This document shows positions 20,924-33,221 of a DNA stretch of 64,000 bases, piece by piece. The notes beneath the pieces are model-generated. The model was not told where the DNA came from and searched no databases. It saw only the letters and a program-made list of their open reading frames with translations. Every line of letters begins with the position of its first letter. The first letter of the stretch is position 1. Source of the DNA: Chamaelirium japonicum (taxonomy: Eukaryota > Streptophyta > Magnoliopsida > Liliales > Melanthiaceae); contig OX393550.1 of assembly GCA_947650365.1 (NCBI GenBank), forward strand, positions 74,611,229 to 74,675,228, in the 5' to 3' direction. Position numbers and translations under genes: made by a program.

Positions 20924-21788
20924 TGTGGGTGCAAATTTTGGCAGAAGTATACCGACTACCACGGGACCCACCGGCCCTGCCTGGTGGGCCCATGAAGACT
21001 ACCACGGGACCCACCGGCCCTGCCTGATGGGCCCACGAAGACTACCACGGGACCCACCGGCCCTGCCTGGTGGGCCCACGAAGACTACCACGGGACCCAC
21101 CGGCCCTGCCTGGTGGGCCCACGAAGACTACCACGGGACCCACCGGCCCTGCCTGGTGGGCCCACGAAGACTACCACGGGACCCACCGGCCCTGCCTGGT
21201 GGGCCCATGAGGGCCACCGCGGGACCCATCGGCCCCGTCCGATAGGCCCACGAGTCTGTAGAAACCCCCAGAAGACGGCAGCGGAGCCCACCAGCTTTAC
21301 CTGGAGGATCCCCAGATATGACAGCAAAAACCGCCATTTGCCCCGGAATTCCTCCCCGGGAATCCTATAAATAGCAGAGCCTTCGAATGTAAAAGGATCC
21401 GAAAATTCTGATTTCCACTCTGAGATCTGACTTTCAGAACCAGAGCTCTGGGATTTTCAACTTCTGATCTACCATCTCTCCTTGATCTTCTTTTCTCCTT
21501 AGAAGAGATCAGAGGGTTTTTCAGTGACACTCGGCCTGTCGAGGTCACTTCAACTGAAGTGTTACTAAATTCAGGTTGCTCCCTATAGCACGGAGACGTA
21601 GGCTTCGGCTGAACTCCGAGATCACATCTCGTGTCACAATCTCTCTGATTGCATATCACTTTCTATTAACATATCAAAAGGCTTCAACTTCAATCAACAG
21701 ATCGACCAACGATCTTCGACGTCAACCTCAACTCCAATTGGCTGGTGCTGCGAGAGTCTTCGGGTCGGCACGAAGATTTTCCCCCACA
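20924..21788 (+). repeat. TAT-B 5' LTR (865 bp)
   Basis: TGTGGGTGC...CCCCCACA with a uniform 43-bp U3 minisatellite and TATA box CTATAAATAG near 21365-21374. The U5 end differs from that of TAT-A, although the leaders that follow are almost the same. Confidence 0.93.
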
Positions 21789-21791
21789 GTT

Positions 21792-21808
21792 TGGCGCCGT
21801 CTGTGGGA
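21792..21808 (+). promoter_or_regulatory. TAT-B primer-binding site
   Basis: TGGCGCCGTCTGTGGGA, three bases after the LTR end, identical to that of TAT-A. Confidence 0.85.
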
Positions 21809-21943
21809 TCCGATCAAAAAGTCCAACTCTCCGTTACTACTTGATCGGTTGAACCTATAATTGATCGTGATAGTCAAACTTCCTTGCCCTCTCGGTTGAT
21901 CAGACAGCTGAACGGCACTCTCGTTGCACCTTTCGCTCTCTGA

Positions 21944-24412
21944 ATGGCGAAGACGAAACATCAAGGTCAACCAGAAGGAAGTAACACTCAACAACAAGCT
22001 CGTCCTGAGACTCGTTCAATGAGTCAAAGGCTCAACTTCGGACAGCCCCTTGCTGTTCCTGAGATGGGGATTCGTTCAGGGAGTGGCAAGTCTGTCGATC
22101 GACCTATCGCCCACCCCGCGCGACAGTCGATTGGGCAAACAACACCCGCTCCTGCTGAAGACCCTCCGTCGACCTACCAAATCTCTGCGATCGACTTCCA
22201 ATTGCTCCAATTGGCAAAACAGAACGCCACCCTCACTGCTGAGAGGGATGCTCTGAAGAAAGCAGCTTCCGAGGCTGGGATCGCTCTACCTCTTCCCTCT
22301 GCAAGCGAGAGGGTCGATCTTCCACGACATTCAGTCCACTCCGAACAACGGAGGTCAATAGGTACTACTGCCCTCGAGAGGATTCGACGTGATCCAACCC
22401 CCTCTGCTGCCCCGTGGAAGCAGAGTGTTTGGGATCGCCTCGAAGATGAGTCATCCCAATCTTCTTCTGGCCGCAACTGCGACAAGAAAATACCTTCGAA
22501 GCTCAACATACCAAGGAGGCATCAGATGAAAGGCGCTCCTTCAAAGAGTCGAGTTTCCCCTTCCATTCCACTTCAGCGCGGGCTTGGATCGGACCTCCGA
22601 CATCGACTTCAACCGGCAAATACTTCGATGCCTGAGCACGACCTTGCGATCTTGCCTCTTGACCCACCTCTAGGTCGAGGACATGGTCGCAGGGATGGCT
22701 ATTCTTCTGCCGGGCCTCTACATCGAAGTCTCTTTGAGACAACATTTCCAAGGGGATGGAGAACTCTTGTCCTCCCCAAATTCAACTGCGTTCGAGGAGA
22801 TCCTACTCTCCACATTCTCGCATTCAAGCAAGCTTTAACACCACACGAAGAAGAAAACAATGTGCTCTGCCGCACCTTCGCAGGAAGTCTCGATGAGCCG
22901 TCGCTCGACTGGTATCACAATCTCCGAGCTGGGTCTATTACCCAGTTCGATGTTTTAGCTAAACTCTTCGTGCAGCATTATCAGCTCAATCTAAAGCCCG
23001 AGAAGAAGCTCGACTCTCTATATCGGCTAAGGATGGGTGCTGACGAGACTCTCCGAAGTTTCACTAGGAGGTTTCGCAACGAGCATGCTGCCCTCTCTGG
23101 AAGATATCTGGATGATGAAGCCATTATGTTGGCTTTCCAGAACGCTCTCCGCTTCGATCTACACATCTACAACGACTTCATCCGTAATCCCCCTCCTTCT
23201 CTGGGTGCTATGTTCGATCGAATCCAGAGAGAGATCGAGGTCGAAGACGATCAAGTCGCTCGTAAAGGGCAAGAAACAAAACGAAGGCCTGCGGAAAGAG
23301 AAGCTCCTAAGTATGCCGCCAAGGCTCACAACGCTGATGCAGCAGCCCCTCCAGCCAACAAACGATCAAAGAATGATAGGCGTCGATCTCCAACGAAGAC
23401 CACTTTCACCGAGTGGAATATGCCGGTCGAACAGATACTCGACCGCATTCAATATGAAGAGTTCGTTCGAAGGCCCAACCCTCTTCAGCCGAACTCGAAA
23501 TTTACAGCTGATAAAACAGTATATTGCGACTTCCACCGAAGTCATGGCCACTCCACCGATCGGTGTTTTCGGCTGAAGTTCCATCTTGAAGACCTATTGC
23601 GAGAAGGCCATCTTCAAGAATTCGTCAAAGGCGGACATGATCAACGTCGAGCCTCTGCAAAGGGGAAAGAAGTGTGTTGGGTACATCAAATCTCCTCCAA
23701 CCGGCAACTAATCTCTGTGAAAGCCAATATCTTTGGCACTCACGGATCATTACACAATCAATCAATAACCGGGAAAGAAGTGGATCGACAAGTTCGACGC
23801 ATCTTCCATGTTCGTGCTGCAGCAAACAAGGAAGACACTTGGATCGAGAAGCCCATCGAAGGTTTGGCTTGGCCCTCTATCGTCTTCAATGACGCAGATC
23901 TTCAAGGAGTTCACACTCCCCATCGAGACCCCCTTGTCTTGAAACTCCTCATCGACGGAAGCACTGTCAACCGGATCCTCATTGACACCGGAAGCTCCAT
24001 CGACATTATGTTCTCAGACTGCTTCAAACGTCTAGGACATAAGTATCAAAGTCTCGATGTCGTCCCGACCGTGATCACCGGCTTCAACGGCGAACAAAGC
24101 ATCACGGTGGGCGAGTCCAGATTTACCATCGACCTCAGCCGAGAGACTCGAGTCTCGGTGAGGTTTGCAATCGTCGAAGGAATGTCTAGCTACAACGCCA
24201 TTCTTGGGCGGCCATTCCTCCACCAGATCAACGCCATCTCCTCTTCTTATCACCAACTTCTCAAGTTTGCAACAGGAGAAGGCATCGTCTGCATTCGAGG
24301 TGATCAACAAGCTGGAAGGTCTTGTGAGGCTGCTGCGGCTAAAACAGATCGAAAGATCAACATTGCTCCTCCAAAGCGGCTACGAGATGAAGCTGGTCCC
24401 TCTTCCAAATAG
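21944..24412 (+). CDS. gag-pro: TAT-B Gag-protease polyprotein (822 aa)
   Basis: An open frame from the ATG at 21944 (MAKTKHQGQPEG) to TAG at 24410-24412. Residues about 270-420 match the retrotransposon gag capsid domain (ALTPHEEENNVLCRTFAGSL, then SITQFDVLAKLFVQHY). Near residue 527 a Cys/His cluster (CDFHRSHGHSTDRC) takes the place of a classical knuckle, as usual in TAT Gags. The aspartic protease has its catalytic motif IDTGSSIDI near residue 680 and an ILGRPFL motif later. The protein forms the particle and cleaves the polyprotein. The terminating TAG has a leaky context and pol continues in the same frame. Confidence 0.93.
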   Translation: MAKTKHQGQPEGSNTQQQARPETRSMSQRLNFGQPLAVPEMGIRSGSGKSVDRPIAHPARQSIGQTTPAPAEDPPSTYQISAIDFQLLQLAKQNATLTAERDALKKAASEAGIALPLPSASERVDLPRHSVHSEQRRSIGTTALERIRRDPTPSAAPWKQSVWDRLEDESSQSSSGRNCDKKIPSKLNIPRRHQMKGAPSKSRVSPSIPLQRGLGSDLRHRLQPANTSMPEHDLAILPLDPPLGRGHGRRDGYSSAGPLHRSLFETTFPRGWRTLVLPKFNCVRGDPTLHILAFKQALTPHEEENNVLCRTFAGSLDEPSLDWYHNLRAGSITQFDVLAKLFVQHYQLNLKPEKKLDSLYRLRMGADETLRSFTRRFRNEHAALSGRYLDDEAIMLAFQNALRFDLHIYNDFIRNPPPSLGAMFDRIQREIEVEDDQVARKGQETKRRPAEREAPKYAAKAHNADAAAPPANKRSKNDRRRSPTKTTFTEWNMPVEQILDRIQYEEFVRRPNPLQPNSKFTADKTVYCDFHRSHGHSTDRCFRLKFHLEDLLREGHLQEFVKGGHDQRRASAKGKEVCWVHQISSNRQLISVKANIFGTHGSLHNQSITGKEVDRQVRRIFHVRAAANKEDTWIEKPIEGLAWPSIVFNDADLQGVHTPHRDPLVLKLLIDGSTVNRILIDTGSSIDIMFSDCFKRLGHKYQSLDVVPTVITGFNGEQSITVGESRFTIDLSRETRVSVRFAIVEGMSSYNAILGRPFLHQINAISSSYHQLLKFATGEGIVCIRGDQQAGRSCEAAAAKTDRKINIAPPKRLRDEAGPSSK

Positions 24413-24418
24413 CAATCA
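24410..24418 (+). promoter_or_regulatory. Putative translational readthrough site, TAG CAA TCA
   Basis: The stop between protease and RT is followed in frame by CAA TCA, matching the tobamovirus-type leaky consensus UAG-CAR-YYA. The same nine bases occur in TAT-A (36624-36632). The diverged TAT-C has TAG CAA CCA (59536-59544, minus strand), which also fits. Readthrough is inferred from conservation and context. Confidence 0.7.
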
Positions 24419-27400
24419 AAGGAGATTCCGCTGACCGAACCTCCACCAATCGAATGGGAAACATCACCTTCAATTGAAGAAATCATCCCTATCAACATTG
24501 GCAGTGGAGATCTCCCTCGACAAACATTTATTGGTACCGGTCTTAGCGACGCAGAAGCGCAAGACATGGTATCCTTCCTCCAGTCCAATATCGACGTCTT
24601 CGCCTGGTGTTTCGAAGACATGCCTGGTATCAATCCGGATGACGCTTGTCACCGACTTGCAATCAAAGAAGAAGTAAAACCTGTCAAGCAAAAGCCACGT
24701 ACCATCCGGCCAGAGCTGTAAGTTGCTGTTCAAGAAGAAATCACCAAGCTACTCGCAGCAGGCTTTATCCGAGAAGTAGAGTATCCTACCTGGATCTCTA
24801 ACATAGTTGCTGTTCCAAAGAAGAATGGGAAAGTAAGAGTCTGCATCGACTTTACCAACCTCAACAAGGCTTGTCCCAAAGACCCATTCCCCATGCCAAG
24901 AATCGATAGACTCGTCGATGCCACCGCTGGCCACGAGCTATTGTCTTTCATGGATGGGTATTCTGGATACAATCAAATTCCACTTCATGCAGACGATCAA
25001 GAGAAAACTTGCTTCGTGACTAGCCGAGGTCTCTACTGCTACAATGTAATGCCATTCGGCCTCAAAAATGCTGGTTCCACCTATCAACGGTTAGTCACAA
25101 AAATGTTCGAAGATCAGATCGGCCGCAACGTCGAAGTCTATGTCGATGATCTCCTCACCAAGAGTTCCATTCGGAGCAAGCATCTTTCTGATCTGGCAGA
25201 AACCTTTCAAGTTCTTCGAAAATATCGAATGAAGCTCAATCCAGCCAAGTGCGCTTTCGGAGTTCAATCTGGCAAATTCCTGGGTCATCTTGTGACCAGG
25301 AGGGGTATTGAAGCCAATCCTGATCAAATTCGAGCTATCCTCGACATGCCATCACCTACCAATCGAAAGGAAGTACAGCGCCTCACTGGAAGACTTGCTG
25401 CCCTCAATCGGTTCATCTCAAAGTCTTCTGACAAATGTAAACCTCTCTTCGATAAACTACGAAAGGCGGATACTTCAGGGTGGAGTCCAATTTGTGAAGA
25501 AGCATTTCAAAGCATCAAGAAATATCTGGTGCAAGCTCCTATCTTGACGGCTCCACTTCCACAAGAAGACTTATGGCTCTATCTCGCCGTAACCAATCAA
25601 GCAATCAGTGCAGTCTTAGTCAGTAGAAGAGAAGGTTTCGAGCATCCAGTCTATTATATCAGTCACACTCTTCTCCCGGCTGAAACTCGTTATTCAAAAA
25701 CTGAGAAAGTCATCCTAGCCTTACTCACTGCATCGCGTCGCCTTCAACCATACTTCGTCTCTCACCAGATCACTGTCATTTCAGAACATTCGCTCAAAGA
25801 TATCATTGACAAAGCTGGTCGAGCTGGTCGAATGACCAAATGGGTGATCGAAATGAGTTCCCTGGGGATTCAGTTCGAATCTCGCACTTCTATCAAAGGT
25901 CAAGCTATTGCTGATTTTCTAGCTGATTTTCCAGTTGAAGACCCCATCACTTGGGAAGAAGATGTCGATATGTGCTTGGAAGATGAGGACAATACTCCGA
26001 TCAACCTTGCAACAAAAATTGATCCAAATCTCGAAGCTACAGCTGCAACTTCTCCATGGAAACTTTATACTGATGGAGCTTCAAGTTCGATCGGTTCGGG
26101 AACTGGGATAGTCTTGGTATCCCCCGAACTTGATCATCTCCAGAAAGCCACTCTCCTCGGATTCACTGCCACCAACAACGAAGCCGAATACGAGGCACTC
26201 ATTTCTGGACTCGAGATGGCGAAATCCATGGGGGTAGATCGAATCATCGTCTACAGTGACTCCCAATTGATCATAAGGCAAATCAATGGAGAGTACACAG
26301 CTCGCGAAGAAAGAATGCAACTCTACTTGGCCTTAGTACGACATCTTCAACAACGTTTTATTGCCGCTGAATTCATTCAAATCCCCAGAGCTGAGAACCG
26401 AGAAGCAGATGCCTTAGCCAATGCTGCCTCAGTTCTTGGAGACTCACTCGGAGGAAGGCAAATACAAATCGATTATCAAGAAGTGTCCAAGACCACCCCC
26501 GATCAACAGATCCTTACTACTACAAAAGAATCTGGGGGTGGAGATCAGCTTGAAGACTGGAGACGATCAATTTTCGATTTCTTCAAGCATGGCAAAATGC
26601 CGGAATATCCAAATCAAGCCCGAAGACTTCAAAGGAAGCTCCCATGCTACATTCTGCAAGGTGAAGATTTATATTTCAAATCTCATAACGGGATGTTGCT
26701 CAAGTGCCTTGGTCCCGAGCAAGCACTCACAATCCTAATTGATATCCACTCTGGAACTTGTGGGAATCATTCGGGAGGAAGATCTCTTGAAGCCAAGACG
26801 AAACTACAAGGGTACTACTGGCCAATAATGGCAAAGGATGCTCAACAAGTTGTTCAAAGATGTGAGCCATGCCAAAGACACGCTCGAGCTATTCATCTCC
26901 CTGCAGATGAGCTTCATCAACTATCAAGTCCCTGGCCATTCCATCAATGGGGGTTAGATTTCTTGGGTCCATTCCCTCTAACTCCAAGCAAGAAGAAGTA
27001 TCTACTGCTGGCCACGGATTATTTCACCAAATGGGTTGAAGCTGTGCCCCTCTTCCGAGAGACTGACGACGAAGTGATCAAATTCATTCGGCGCAACATC
27101 TTCTCAAGGTTTGGTACACCTCAAATTCTTGTTGCTGACAATGGAGCTCAGTTTGACTCCGACAAGTTTCGAGAGTTCTGTCTCAACAACGGCATCAAGC
27201 TATTCTATTCAACTCCAAGATATCCTCAATGCAATGGCCAAGCTGAAGCCTCAAATAGAGCCATACTTGGTATACTCAAGAAGAAACTCAACGACAAGAA
27301 AGGATTGTGGGAGCAAGTCCTACCTGAAGTTCTTTGGGGGTATCGCACAACTCCGAGAAGATCAACAGGGTTCTCACCCTTTCGTCTAACATATGGATCG

Positions 27401-27793
27401 GAAGCAGTACTCCCAACAGGAAATATATCAAGTACTTTGAAGACCAAAGCAGTTGAAGAAGGAATCAATGAAGAACTTCGGATCAATGATCTAGACTTCT
27501 CCGAAGAATTACGAGATCAAGCATCACTTCGTGTGGCCAAGTACCAACAGAAGATCAAAAGAGCCTATGACAAGAAAATCTACAAGAGACAGTTCCCAGT
27601 GGGCAGCCTAGTTCTCAGAGCAGTTTTCTACAACACCAAAGAGCACAGCAGTGGGAAACTTGCTCCCAACTGGGAAGGTCCATATATCGTTGAATCAGTA
27701 GGAGGCAAAGGTTCTTACAGACTGGTCACACCAGAAGGAGATAGATTGCCTCGAGCTTGGAATTCCAGACACCTCAAGATGTTCTACCCATGA
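24413..27793 (+). pseudogene. pol: TAT-B Pol (RT, RNase H, archaeal RNase H, integrase), one premature stop
   Basis: In frame with Gag-protease after the UAG, 1127 codons to TGA. A TAA at 24719-24721 (CAA in TAT-A) is the only break. RT: PVKQK, KACPKDPFPMPRIDRL, MPFGLKNAGSTYQ and catalytic YVDD at 25139-25150. RNase H follows (AVLVSRREGFEHPVYY). The second, archaeal-type RNase H has DGASS (Asp at 26072), NNEAEYEAL, SDSQL and EADALANAAS. Integrase has the HHCC part (HSGTCGNH...CEPC) and a catalytic triad at 26957, 27137 and 27245 (D-59-D-35-E). A GKGSYRLVTPEGD tail closes the protein. AATAAA follows at 27810-27815. It copies and integrates the element. Confidence 0.93.
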
Positions 27794-28474
27794 TGTAAAT
27801 TCTGTGATGAATAAAATTCTCTTTCAGATGTTCAAATGTGCAAGTGTTCAGCTTTTCAATTCAAGTTCTAAAGCAGCTTCAAATTCAAGTTACCAGGTCT
27901 TTTAACAAGTTTGGGTGTTAGAGTTATGACTCAACCCCTTACTAGCAAATGTTAAAAACTGACCATATTCAAGTTACCAAGTCTTTTAACAAGTTTGGGT
28001 GCTAGAGTTGCGACTCAACCCCTTACTAGCAAATGTTAAACTGACCTTCAAGTTTCAATATTCAAATTCAATCAATTTCGATATCGTCTAACAAGTTTGG
28101 GTGTTTGAGTTGCGACTCAACCCCTCACATTCAAGTGTTACACGAATTCAAGTTTCAATTTTCAAGTTGCAATAAGTTTGGGTGCTTGAGTTGCGACTCA
28201 ACCCCTTACATACAAGTGTTGCATAGATTCGAATTCAAATTTCAAGGTAAACAAGTTTGGGTAATCAAGTTGCGACTCGATCCCTTACATTCAAAAGATT
28301 GTATCTATGCTAATGCTATCCAGAACATAAGATTCAAAGACATTCAACTCAAGAGACATCCAATTTTTAAACACCAAAGAGATTTCTATTATTATCAAAA
28401 ATATGACAAGTACAGGAGCAAGCTATTACATATCAAGAGTTTACAAGCACAACAACTGAAAGGAAGAAAAAGTC
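27794..28474. repeat. TAT-B convergence zone with palindromic TTGAGTTGCGACTCAA motifs
   Basis: Lies between the 3' ends of pol (plus) and the antisense gene (minus). It contains about five copies of AAGTTTGGGTGNT(T)GAGTTGCG followed by ACTCAACCCCTTAC, spaced about 80-90 bp. Each has complementary arms TTGAGT/ACTCAA. The position suggests a role in 3'-end formation of both transcripts, but this is inference. Confidence 0.75.
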
Positions 28475-31230
28475 TCAAGGCTTGGCCACACTCTGCGCAC
28501 GCGACTTCTCCCCCTCAGATCCAGCACGAGCTTTGCTCGCCGCTGATGCCTTGGAGGATCGGACACTGGCAACATGGGCCCTGAGCGCTTCTGCCGCCTT
28601 TTCAGCTGTTTCCCTGTAGCTCTGGCACTCACTCCGCATATGCTCCAGCTCCTTCTTATGAGTCTCTGCTGAAGCAGCAAGTTGAGCCTCCAGCTCCTTT
28701 ATTCGAGCAGCACGATCGAAGCCCAAGTTCTCGATCCTGAAGAATCGTTTCTTCAGATCTTCAAGCTCGTGACCCCGGGCCTCGTATCCATTCTGCCAGC
28801 CCTTGCTCTCCAACTTTTCCTTGCGAAGGGCCTCGGTCTTGGCCTTCAATGCCTCCTTCTTTGAGGATAGAGCCTCCCTCAGCTTATCCCTCTCCTCGCT
28901 TACGACCTCCAGTGCGGCAGCTAAGCGGGAGACTTCAGCTGAAGCTTCTTTTGCTCCCGCCTTCATGGAAAGCTTGGTCGCGATATTCAAAACTGCTGAA
29001 TTCTGCAAAAAGAACAAAAGAGTTAGAATTATTCTGAAGATGCAATTCAGATGATCGGTCGAGCAAGATGCACTTACCACCAGTTCGAGCCTGTCGAAAG
29101 CTTCATCCAGAGTAGCCCCTGGAAGATTGCAGAGTTTCCGGATCACGGATGTGGGGTGGTTGATGTCAACATCACCCAAACTCTTCATCTTCGGGGTCGA
29201 GCCAACAGGCGCACCTGCAATCAACACGAAAGTTCAAAGTGTTAGATTATTTCCAATCTTCAGAGGCAAGAAAATCAAGGCAAGTTAGTACAATTACCTG
29301 AGGCTTCAATCCTTGGCTCCTTACCCTTTCGGCGATCGGAACCACCCTGAGGGGTCGTTTTCTCCTGAGTAGGAGCCGGCGTTGGCTGAGGTTGAGTAGC
29401 TCCATCGCCCACGCGACTTTCCCTCTCCAAATGGATAGGGGAGGGAGTATCCCGGGGAGGTAAGACTCTTTCCTCCTGGGGCCCGCCTGGCTGGACGAGT
29501 CCCGCCACCATAGCAGCCACCTCCTCAGCCAGAGACCGAGAGGGGGGTGGGGGTTGTTCAACTTCGATACCCCCGCTCGTGGTTGCTCCTTCGAGGCGGG
29601 GTACTTCAGGTGGAATTTGATCGAGGGGTGTGGGGTTGCTTCCAACCCCACCACTCCTCGACAACTTAATTTTGAAGCGCAGCGGCTTCTTCAATTCATC
29701 AAACTTGTAGGTGGGAACCGCCTTTGGGCCATCACCTTCTATGTCGAGAATTTCCTCCATTTGACGGGCTCTAACCTCGTCAATAGGAATAGGAATCGAG
29801 TCTTCCCCTGTTGCACCACCAGTGGGGGTGGGAGGAATTTCTTCCTCACCACCCCCATTCTCACCATCTCCACCAGAGGGGGTGGAAGACAGATCATCCT
29901 CACCGCCCCCTTCCTCGTCCTCGTCATTACCACTATTGTCGTGGCTGACATTCTCGGTCTCTTCGTCTTCCTCGACGCTCCCCTTCTTTTCTTTTTCTTC
30001 TTCTTCTTCATTCTTCTTCCCTTGGTCTTCATCTTCCTTTTGCTTGAGGGTTTTTCGTTTCTTCTTCACTGGGCCTCTTTGGATCACTAGTTTCTCCTCC
30101 ACAGTGGGCAAGCGGCGCCTTGCAGTGTAGATTTTCTTCTCGGCCCGAATCTTCCGGATGATCTTGCCCGAATGAGGGTCTTCCTCATAGTCAGAGTATA
30201 GGACTTCATTGTCCTCATATCTATCCTTTGATCGGTGGAGGAGATTGGCCTTGCCATATCTCACGGGGTAGTTGGAGAACTGCTTCCACGACCTGGTTCC
30301 ACAGGTCAACTCCAGAAATAAGTTGTCGATTGCTCCAGCCCTCTCGGAGGTCCAGGCATAGATGCCTCCCTCGCTGTACATCTTCACTGCGTCGTGCACT
30401 TCACCTCGGGGGGTATCGGGCACTGAGATGTGTGTCCATGCGCCGGTAACAGAGAGAGGCCAATCTGTATACAACTTGTCCGAAGGGACTGTATCAGTTA
30501 GCGGGCGCAGTGGAGACACACCAGTCAAATTGTAGAATGGGCTATCCTTTCTGTAAGCCCATCGATAGTGGAAGAAGAAGTATCCAAGCTCGATCCGAGC
30601 GTCTTCACCTTCCGGGATGCTGGAGTAGCACGCCTTCAAGTCCTCTTGAAAATCCGACTCCACGCGGCAGAATGCGTAGATAATTCGCCAGGCGTTTCCA
30701 GTGACCTGCCCCGGGCAAAGGCCAGACGTGTTCAGTAATCTTGCCGCAAAGGGTGGCAACGGTAGACGCAGACCGCAGTTGAGTTGGCCGATGGTTACGA
30801 TGGTTCCCATGACCTTCTCATTGCTAGCAAAGCTGGTGAAGACGGTCTTCTTGTCAATGCCGAATGCAGTCTGAATGCTGGGGAGCGAAGGTTGCACCCT
30901 TCCTTCGGTGAAGAAAGAGAGCAATGTCTGCCACTTCTTCCTCTTTGAGTCTGTGAACTCGCCACCAGTATTGTATACATACTCAGTTTCCTCTGACAGA
31001 GACATGAGCGGGCCTGGAACGAACTGTACCTTAGGGACATACTCTGGCCTCGATGGCGCTGAAGCAAACCCTACTCCCTGGTGTCTTTTTCCCAGCTGCC
31101 CCAGTTCGGCAAGCACAGCCTTGCCCTTGCCGCGGCCGCCCTTCGGAGAGGATGGAACCTCAACAATCTCTTTTCCTTTCCTCTTCGAAGGGACCCCGCC
31201 TGACTTCTTCGAGCTTCCAGAAGACGCCAT
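28475..31230 (-). CDS. TAT-B antisense gene: Transposase_28-like N-part with C-terminal coiled coil, three exons, 865 aa
   Basis: Exons on the minus strand are 31230-29298, 29214-29078 and 29002-28475. Both introns have GT-AG ends (CAG|GTAATT...TTGCAG|GT; GTG|GTAAGT...TTGCAG|AA) and keep the frame. Residues about 60-360 resemble the antisense 'gypsy-type transposon' protein family known from plant TAT elements (Pfam Transposase_28). Examples are SLSEETEYVYN, IYAFCRVESDFQEDL and GYFFFHYRWAYRKDSPF. A long acidic, Glu- and Gly-rich stretch follows, with Lys-rich patches at the N-terminus (SKRKGKEIVEVP). Exon 3 is a heptad-rich coiled coil. The biochemical role is unknown. The same gene, with the same 137-nt middle exon, occurs in TAT-A and, truncated, in TAT-D. 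Confidence 0.85.
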
Positions 31231-31670
31231 CTGATCGATCGAGCAAAAACAGAAATCGGGAGCAAAAAGTCTGGACTTCGGAAAATTTTTGAAGCGTGAG
31301 GCAAAAATGACAGCCAGTGAAACTCATATACCCAGGGTAAAACAGGTACGCAAATCGAGAAGACACGTGTCTTCACCATATCAAATCGCGTGTTTTTGTA
31401 GGAACACGTGGCATCCATCCGTAGCAGGCGCAAAATCAGGCGAACCGTCGGACCAGACGAAACGTCGGACCACCGGTCCACGTGAACCAAACGGTCCAAG
31501 CGAGTCACCGGTCTGAGTAAACCGGACCGCCGGTCAAAAGCCTCATTCAAACCAACCAAAGACTCAACACAGGAAAGATCAAACTCCATCAATGTTCAAA
31601 ACTCTGCCAGAAGATCGAAGAACGGAACAGTTACGAAACCCTCTCTAAGGGCAGGTTCAAAACTTTCAAC
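31231..31670 (-). promoter_or_regulatory. Probable promoter region of the TAT-B antisense gene
   Basis: Unique sequence between the antisense ATG (31230) and the GATCGG array. It must hold the promoter and leader if the antisense gene is transcribed. I see no decisive TATA box. The matching stretch in TAT-A is 56098-56530 and is strongly conserved. Confidence 0.35.
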
Positions 31671-33100
31671 TAATCGGTCAAATTTCTACTGGATCTGGCA
31701 AAAAACCAAGGGTTTTTGCCGATCACTCGAACCTTGACCGGATATTTTTTAACCGATCGGTCAAACTTGACCGATCGGCTAAAATCATTCGATCGGTCAA
31801 ATTTCTACTGGATCTGGCAAAAAACCAAGGGTTTTTGCCGATCACTCGAACCTTGATCGGATATTTTTTAACCGATCGGTCAAACTTGACCGATCGGCTA
31901 AAATCATTCGATCGGTCAAATTTCTACTGGATCTGGCAAAAAACCAAGGGTTTTTGCCGATCACTCGAACCTTGACCGGATATTTTTTAACCGATCGGTC
32001 AAACTTGACCGATCGGCTAAAATCATTCGATCGGTCAAATTTCTACTGGATCTAGCAAAAAACCAAGGGTTTTTGCCGATCACTCGAACCTTGACCGGAT
32101 ATTTTTTAACCGATCGGTCAAACTTGACCGATCGGCTAAAATCATTCGATCGGTCAAATTTCTACTGGATCTGGCAAAAAACCAAAGGTTTTTGCCGATC
32201 ACTCGAACCTTGACCGGATATTTTTTAACCGATCGGTCAAACTTGACCGATCGGCTAAAATCATTCGATCGGTCAAATTTCTACTGGATCTGGGAAAAAA
32301 CCAAGGGTTTTTGCCGATCACTCGAACCTTGACCGGATATTTTTTAACCGATCGGTCAAACTTGACCGATCGGCTAAAATCATTCGATCGGTCAAATTTC
32401 TACTGGATCTGGCAAAAAACCAAGGGTTTTTGCCGATCACTCGAACCTTGATCGGATATTTTTTAACCGATCGGTCAAACTTGACCGATCGGCTAAAATC
32501 ATTCAATCGGTCAAATTTCTACTGGATCTGGCAAAAAACCAAGGCTTTTTACCGATCACTCGAACCTTGATCGGATAATTTTTACCAATCGGACAAACTT
32601 GTCCGATCGGCAAAAATCATTCGATCGGTCAAAATTCCTACTGGATCGGTCAAAAAACCATGTTTTTTGACCGATCACTCTATTCTTGACCGGTTGAATT
32701 TTGACCGATCGGTCAAAATTTGACCGATCGGTCAAATATGACCGATCGGTCAAAAATTAACCGATCGGTCAAATTTCAACCGATCGGTCAAAATTCCTAC
32801 TGGATCGGTCAAAAAACCATGTTTTTTGACCGATCACTCTATTCTTGACCGGTTGAATTTTGACCGATCGGTCAAATATGACCGATCGGTCAAAAATTAA
32901 CTGATCGGTCAAATTTCAACCGATCGGTCAAATTTTCTACTGGATCGGTTAAAAAACCCTGTTTTTTGACCGATCACCCGATTCTTGACCGGTTGAATTT
33001 TGACCGATCGGTCAAAATTTGACCGATCGGTCAAAATTGACCGATCGGTCAAAATTGACCGATCGGTCAAAATTGACCGATCAATCAAAATTGACCAGTC
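31671..33100 (+). repeat. TAT-B GATCGGTCAAA tandem array
   Basis: About eight units of 119 bp (core ATTCGATCGGTCAAATTTCT) up to about 32600. These are followed by shorter, denser GACCGATCGGTCAAA repeats of 15-20 bp to 33100. The core CCGATCGG is palindromic. It sits between the antisense promoter and the 3' LTR. Short frames made by it are artefacts. Confidence 0.9.
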
Positions 33101-33204
33101 AGTCCTTTTTTGTGCTAACACTTGACAAGCTTCTTCATGCCTTTGGCGACAGGGGATTGCTATTTTTTGCACCAAATCCAAGCCAGCCAGAACGAACTCT
33201 AGCT

Positions 33205-33221
33205 AACTTGGAGGGGGTAAC
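33205..33221 (+). promoter_or_regulatory. TAT-B polypurine tract
   Basis: GGAGGGGG followed by TAAC directly before the 3' LTR start at 33222. The same tract precedes the 3' LTRs of TAT-A (58097-58107) and, on the minus strand, TAT-D (60994-61010). Confidence 0.8.

Noticed and set aside
19937..21337. PGGPTKTTTGPTGPAWWAH-type repeat proteins on both strands
   Set aside because: They are translations of the 43-bp LTR minisatellite, open in several frames, in U3 upstream of the TATA box.
29554..30130. Plus-strand ORFs opposite the acidic part of the antisense gene
   Set aside because: They are shadows of the Glu/Asp-rich coding sequence (Ser/Phe-rich on the other strand).
32318..33181. TDRSNFDRSVK-type short repeat proteins
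   Set aside because: They are translations of the GATCGG tandem array, open on both strands.
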